Shown: piece after piece, positions 59,753 through 64,000 of the stretch | Layout of the letters: each line of letters begins with the position of its first letter | Numbering within the stretch: position 1 is the first letter of the stretch | Assembly: GCA_943789025.1 (NCBI GenBank) | Contig: CALSSN010000009.1 | Location: 1-64,000 of the forward strand | DNA from: an uncultured Verrucomicrobiales bacterium | GTDB lineage: Bacteria; Verrucomicrobiota; Verrucomicrobiia; Verrucomicrobiales; DEV007 | Direction: 5' to 3' | Length of the DNA: 64,000 nucleotides | Notes under the pieces: generated by a model | Told to the model about the DNA's origin: nothing | Database searches by the model: none | The model's input: only the letters and a program-made list of their open reading frames with translations | Translations under genes and position numbers: made by a program

Positions 59753-61662
59753 CTAAACATCGCTACCCACCCGAATCTCCTCAAGTTCCTGCCACCGATC
59801 ATAGAGCTCTGGGATGGCAGCTTTCTTTTTCTCCAGCTCGGCAGTGAGGGGGACAGCCTCATGAGCGTGGGTAACGTAGAATTGCGGGTCATTGAGTTTT
59901 TCTTCAAGCAGGCCGACTTCCTCCTCGGCTGCGAGAATCGTTTGTTCCATTGAATCGAGTTCCCGGGTTTCGTTGAATGTGAGCTTGCGAATCCGTTCAC
60001 GGTTGCGGCGGGGGTCGCTTTTCGTCGGCTGCGCAGGGGTGGATGTGGCTGTCTGAGCGTGAGGTCGAGCGCTGCTGGAGTTTTTCGCCGGGAGTAAGAA
60101 TAGTTTCCTTCGAAGACCTCGATGGCAGGGGGAGTCGCCGAAGACCAGGACCCGATCACAGACACGGTCGAGGAAGTAACGGTCGTGGCTGACGACGAGG
60201 CTGGTGCCGCCGAAGTTGATGAGAGCCTCCTCGAGGACGCGCAGGGATCTGCAGGTCGAGGTCATTGGTCGGTTCATCGAGGACGAGGAGATTCCCGCCG
60301 CGGCGCAGAATCTTAGCCAGCAGCACCCGGTTGCGCTCGCCGCCGGAGAGGTGGCCGATCGCGGTCATTGATGCGCGCGTCGGAGAAGAGGAAGCGCTTG
60401 AGGTAACTGCGAATCGGGAGTTTTTCTTCACCGAACTGGACGAAGTCTTCATCGCCCCCGACCTCCTGGAGGACGCTGAGGTCATTGTCGAGTTGCAGGC
60501 GTCCCTGGTCGACGTAATTGATGATGGTTTTTTTCCCCATGCGCACCGTGCCCTCGGTCGGGGGAATCTCACCGAGCATGGCCTTGAGCATGGTGGTTTT
60601 TCCGACACCGTTTTTCCCAACGATGCCGATGCACTCTCCGGCCCGGAGCTCCAGATCAAGCCCGAGAAAGAGCGGGTCGGCTTCGGCGACCATGCCGAGA
60701 TCTTTGACGGCGAGGATGACGTTCCCGAGGGGCGGTGCGGGCGGGAGAATGAGATCCATCTCGAGCTCGCGATCCGGTGCCTTCTGCGCTTTTACAGCGT
60801 GGAAATTTTCCATGCGACTGCGTTGTTTGGTTCCGCGCGCTTTGACTCCGGCACGGACCCATTCGATTTCGCGTCGGAGGAAGCGTTGGCGTTTCCCCTC
60901 GGCCGCCTCGGCGCGCTCCTGGCGCTCAGCGCGGGCGACGAGAAAGTCGCTGTAGTTTCCCTTGTGGAGAAAAAACCTCCCCTCGTCGAGTTCTGCGATA
61001 TGGGTGGCGATCCGATCGAGAAAATACCGGTCGTGGGTGACGAAAAGGCAGGCCCCGCGGAAGGTGACGAGAAAGGACTCGAGCCATTCGATGGCTTCCG
61101 GGTCGAGGTGGTTGGTCGGTTCGTCGAGGAGGAGCAGTTCGGGCTGGGCGACGAGTGCGCGGCAGAGACCGACACGCCTTTTTTCTCCGCCTGAGCAGTA
61201 GCTGGCAAGTCTCTGGGCCGGCGGGGTAGCCAGGGCCCGCATCAGTGCGGTGATACGGTTTTCGAGATTCCAGCCGTCCTGGCTGTCAATCTCGGCCTGG
61301 ATCCGTGCAAGCACATACTCGTCGTCTACCCCGGACTCGAAATGGGCTATCTTTTCGGCAAGATCAGCTGCGCCGGAGCGGATGTTTTCCTCGACCGTGG
61401 CATTCTCATCGATCTGGAAGTCCTGCGGAAGGTATCCGACGACGAGTCCCTGGCGTCGGGCGACACTGCCACTGTCTGCCTGTTCGTGACCGGCAGCGAT
61501 TTTGAGGAAGGACGATTTCCCCGACCCATTGCGTCCGACGAGGCCGATTTTCTGTCCTGGTCGAACTGCCAGGGTGGCGCCAGAAAGGATCGCCTGGTTC
61601 CCGAAGGAGAGGTTGAGTTCGGCTGCGGAGAGAATCGCGTCGGGTTGGTTCGGGGCTGCCAT
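59753..61662 (-). CDS. ABC-F family ATPase (Uup/EttA-like), multiply frameshifted
   Basis: About 635 residues with two ABC domains and no membrane segment. Domain 1 has [12 protein letters not shown], the signature YCSGGEKRR and [11 protein letters not shown]. Domain 2 has [21 protein letters not shown] and [12 protein letters not shown], then [19 protein letters not shown]. The C-terminal coiled coil ([20 protein letters not shown]) is Uup-like. Frame changes are needed near 60366 (surplus G), 60247 (surplus base), 60128-60132 (surplus G) and 60100. ABC-F proteins act on ribosomes, often as resistance or translation factors. Convergent with modC. Confidence 0.85.
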
Positions 61663-61795
61663 CGCGCCACCATGGCAGGGGCAGGGTGCCGATCAATCGG
61701 TTCATCCGCTCCTTTAGCAGAAAATTTCGGTGATGGGATGCCCTTGCGCCGCGGCCAGGATTCATTATGAAGCATCTCACAGCATTCTACTTCTT

Positions 61796-62077
61796 ATGGA
61801 ACATATTTTTACTTTGATGACCCTTGTTGCCCTCCAGGCCGTGCTTGGCTTCGACAATCTACTTTACATCTCACTGGAATCGAAGCGGGCACCTGAGGCT
61901 TCACAAGCCATGGTACGAAAGCTGGGCATCGGTCTGGCCATCATCCTGCGGATCGTTCTGCTCTTCGCTGTGCTCAAAATGGTCGAACTTCTTGATCAAC
62001 CACTTTTCGGGATCGAGAGCGCATATGTGACAGGTTCGTTCAAGTTTGACTCGATTATTTTTCTGGCAGGCGGCCTC
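61796..62077 (+). pseudogene. TerC-family membrane protein, N-terminal fragment
   Basis: The first 94 codons of a TerC-like integral membrane protein. MEHIFTLMTLVALQAVLGFD is followed by NLLYISLESKRAPEASQAM, matching the family start with its conserved Asp-containing helix, and the fragment ends SIIFLAGGL. The frame is cut by an IS3-family element inserted in the target CTC at 62075-62077. Removing the element and one CTC copy restores GGLFILYTAMKEIWHL across the junction. TerC proteins are linked to tellurite resistance and metal handling or membrane-protein metalation. It is probably inactive here. Confidence 0.88.
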
Positions 62078-62162
62078 AGAAGTGGTGCCGCCAAACGGAG
62101 CCACTTGCCTGTTGATGAATTGAGGCTGTTCTTGGTGGCGAAAACCACAGAGAACAAAACCA

Positions 62163-62480
62163 ATGAAACGAAAAAGAAGGCACCTGAGTGCCGAATTCAA
62201 AGCACGCGTAGCGCTTGAGGCCCTCAAGGGCATCCGCACGATCATAGAGATAGCCAGGGAAAACGAAGTGGCCCCGTCACAAGTCGGCGCCTGGAAAAAG
62301 GAACTGGAGTCGCGTATTGACGAGATCTTCGAGGGCAAGAGCGAGGTCGCTCGGGAACTCGCGCGAAAGGAGGCGCGCGAGGTGAAGCTGGAGCGAAAAG
62401 TCGGCCAGCTGGTCATCGAAAAGGAGTTTCTCGAAAAAAAGTGCGAACAGCTGGGGGTCGACCTCAGCGAAAAGCCATGA
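62163..62480 (+). CDS. IS3-family transposase OrfA
   Basis: A 105-residue protein with an N-terminal helix-turn-helix (RRHLSAEFKARVALEALKGI, then ENEVAPSQVGAWKKELES) and a C-terminal leucine-zipper-like coiled coil (VKLERKVGQLVIEKEFLEKK). It binds the element ends and, by a programmed -1 shift at AAAAAAG (62435-62441), should fuse to OrfB. Its TGA stop at 62478-62480 overlaps the orfB ATG at 62477. Confidence 0.93.
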   Translation: MKRKRRHLSAEFKARVALEALKGIRTIIEIARENEVAPSQVGAWKKELESRIDEIFEGKSEVARELARKEAREVKLERKVGQLVIEKEFLEKKCEQLGVDLSEKP

Positions 62481-63307
62481 TTGAGCGAGACCACTCCCAG
62501 CTGTCGATTCGCAGGCAATGCGAGCTGCTCGCGGTCAACCGCAACCGGCTGGAGCCACGGCAGGCGAAGCTGCGTGAGCAGGATGAGGAGCTCATGCGAC
62601 AGATCGACATGATCCACACCCACCATCCTTTTCTCGGAACGCGTAAGATCGTGCTCGAACTACGGGATCTGGGTTGGAGTATCAGCAGGAGACGCTGCCG
62701 GCGGCTGATGCGTATCATGGGTATCGAGGCGATGGTTCCCAAGCCGTCTCTGAGCAAGCCAGCGCCTGGGAATAAGATCTATCCTTATCTGCTACGAGAG
62801 CTGGAAGTTAATCAGCCAGACCAGGTCTGGTGCACCGACATCACCTATATTCCGATGATCAAGGGCCATACTTACCTCATTGCGATCATGGATTGGCATA
62901 CCCGCGCGGTGCTCTCATGGGATGTGTCCAACACCATGGATACGGCTTTCTGCCTGCGAGCGCTTCATCGTGCGGTCAAGGTCGCAGGGAGAGCTCCTGA
63001 GATCTTGAATACGGATCAAGGTAGCCAGTTCACCTCGAAAGAGTGGACCTCGGCAGTAGAGGCCTACGGCGCGAAAGTGAGTATGGACGGCAAGGGGCGC
63101 TGGGTAGACAACGTCTTTATCGAGCGACTCTGGCGCAGTCTCAAATACGAAAAGCTGCGTCTGTGGAGCTATCGGAATATTCCGGAACTTTGCGAGCACG
63201 TGGACACTTGGATGAGCTATTATAATCACAGTCGAAAGCACCAGACTCTCGACTACGCCACCCCTTGGAGTCTTTACCGCCCGGAAAAAGAAATGAAAGC
63301 AGCCTGA
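62477..63307 (+). CDS. IS3-family transposase OrfB (DDE integrase core)
   Basis: A 276-residue retroviral-integrase-type catalytic subunit. The DDE residues are in WCTDITYIP, LNTDQGSQF and NVFIERLWRS, with 35 residues between the second Asp and the Glu, as in IS3. The N-terminal HTH_21-like region (HPFLGTRKIVLELRDLGW) is present. The frame is open from 62441, allowing direct fusion to OrfA by -1 frameshifting. No frame disruption. Confidence 0.94.
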   Translation: MIERDHSQLSIRRQCELLAVNRNRLEPRQAKLREQDEELMRQIDMIHTHHPFLGTRKIVLELRDLGWSISRRRCRRLMRIMGIEAMVPKPSLSKPAPGNKIYPYLLRELEVNQPDQVWCTDITYIPMIKGHTYLIAIMDWHTRAVLSWDVSNTMDTAFCLRALHRAVKVAGRAPEILNTDQGSQFTSKEWTSAVEAYGAKVSMDGKGRWVDNVFIERLWRSLKYEKLRLWSYRNIPELCEHVDTWMSYYNHSRKHQTLDYATPWSLYRPEKEMKAA

Positions 63308-63324
63308 TAATCAGGAAATCCGAA

Positions 63325-63376
63325 CCTTCCCCCCTCCCCTCGGGGAGGGGGGAAGGCCGAGGGCCTTGCCCTCGGC
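63325..63376. repeat. Two G/C-rich hairpins at the 3' end of the IS element
   Basis: A 15-bp stem (CCTTCCCCCCTCCCC and its complement) around a 2-base TC loop at 63325-63356. A second stem GCCGAGGGC-CTT-GCCCTCGGC at 63356-63376 follows directly. No T-run follows, so a plain intrinsic terminator is not supported. They may block readthrough or be recognised during transposition. Confidence 0.85.
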
Positions 63377-63465
63377 CCCAACCCGACTCAAACCACAACC
63401 CACCGCCCCAAGGACAGCATCAATAAGAAACAGATTTTGCTGGCTCCGTTCCCGGCACCACTTGT

Positions 63466-63960
63466 CTCTTCATTCTTTACACCGCGATGAAAGAGATCTG
63501 GCATCTGGTCGGATCTGAGGTGCACGGCGGCCCGGAGCGCGAAGCGACTGCGCCGTGGAAGGTGATTATGATGATCGTGATCATGAACCTGGTTTTCTCC
63601 TTTGACTCGATCCTGAGCGCGATGGCACTCAGTGAAACCTTCTGGGTGCTGGCTGCAGCGATTGTGATCGGTGGCATCCTGATGATTGCCCTGGCTGACA
63701 GGATCTCCTCTTTTCTGGAGAAGAACCGCATGTATGAGGTGCTCGGGCTCTTTATTCTTTTTCTCGTTGGAGTGCTGCTGATCTCTGAAGGGGGCCACAA
63801 GGCGCACCTCGCATTCTTTGGGCAGGAGATTCAGGCGATGAGCAAGGCGACCTTCTATTTTGTCCTCGTCGCTCTCGTGCTGGTTGATGTGATCCAGGGC
63901 AGGTATCAAAAGAAGCTGATCATGAAGCAGCGGATGATGTCTGCTGCCATGGAAGGATAA
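63466..63960 (+). pseudogene. TerC-family membrane protein, C-terminal fragment
   Basis: The remaining 164 residues of the TerC-like protein: LFILYTAMKEIWHLVGSEVH, then PWKVIMMIVIMNLVFSFDSI, LADRISSFLEKNRMYEVLG and LISEGGHKAHLAFFG. The second conserved helix NLVFSFDSILSAMALS carries the family aspartate. It is out of frame with the N-terminal fragment because of the IS and target duplication (1391 bases). A truncated product could start at the ATG at 63487, but without the first helices. Confidence 0.88.
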
Positions 63961-64000
63961 ATAATTACCTCCCTGAGAGTGGCTGAGGGTTTCTTAAGGT

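Larger units (their letters stand above)
62078..63465 (+). mobile_element. IS3-family insertion sequence (1388 bp)
   Basis: It has inverted ends: the left end starts AGAAGTGGTGCCG and the right end, read on the other strand, starts ACAAGTGGTGCCG. Both continue to AACGGAGCCA, about 25 bp in all. CTC at 62075-62077 and 63466-63468 is a 3-bp target duplication. It encodes orfA, and orfB one frame over, with a slippery AAAAAAG at 62435-62441. The 155 bases after orfB contain two strong G/C hairpins. The element is complete and the transposase intact, so transposition may be recent. Confidence 0.95.

Overview
The window looks like a chromosomal segment of a Gram-negative bacterium of the PVC group, most likely Verrucomicrobiota. 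The reasons are moderately high GC, lipopolysaccharide genes (lpxD, waaA, an LptF/G permease), a SecA with a large internal insertion, a DUF5069 protein, a serine/threonine kinase fused to several FGE-sulfatase (SUMF1-like) domains, a PQQ-propeller protein and a large MscS-type channel. Taxon is inferred from gene content only. No rRNA, CRISPR array, prophage or classical defence island is visible.

Layout. 0.1-3.1 kb: a TonB-ExbB-ExbD energy-transduction operon followed by peptide deformylase. 3.2-6.6 kb: a Mn/Zn/Fe-type metal ABC transporter whose permease carries a C-terminal DtxR/MntR-like regulator. 6.7-20.9 kb: mostly housekeeping genes (PfkB kinase, secA, parA, yebC, an esterase, a methyltransferase, a LysM lipoprotein, moeB-rhodanese, htpG, lpxD). 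21-32 kb: an AGCS sodium/amino-acid symporter with charged low-complexity tails, a PQQ-propeller protein, DUF1460 and TPM proteins, fabG, purB, a small secreted Cys/His-rich protein, a zinc-ribbon coiled-coil protein and nagZ. Two copies of a MITE-like element lie in this part. 32.4-46.3 kb: an MscS-type channel, an LptF/G permease, mnmE, a glycosylase-like protein, the roughly 1490-residue kinase with three FGE-like domains, and a UvrD helicase. 46.5-56.3 kb: a fatty-acid desaturase, waaA, rsmD, an AsmA-like protein, a rhomboid protease, DUF5069, an AT-hook protein and an adenylate-kinase-like protein. 56.4-64 kb: a GNAT gene, tRNA-Leu(CAA), modABC, an ABC-F ATPase, and a TerC-family gene split by a complete IS3-family element.

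Sequence quality affects how the window should be read. At least eleven genes carry frame changes, mostly single-base gains, most of the clear ones in a short G, C, A or T run, while both sides remain excellent coding sequence. They are densest in the metal transporter (4.08-6.58 kb). I read most of them as consensus errors and annotate full-length genes across them. The TerC disruption is different: it is a real insertion, with inverted repeats, a 3-bp target duplication and a precisely restorable reading frame.

A second theme is short tandem repeats, in coding regions (SecA, AGCS, kinase, AT-hook protein, metal-binding lipoprotein) and between genes. The strongest leads for unusual biology are the permease-regulator fusion, the kinase with three FGE-like domains that lack the usual cysteine pair, the MITE-like family, the AT-hook protein beside an AT-rich divergent intergenic region, and the long adenylate-kinase-like protein.
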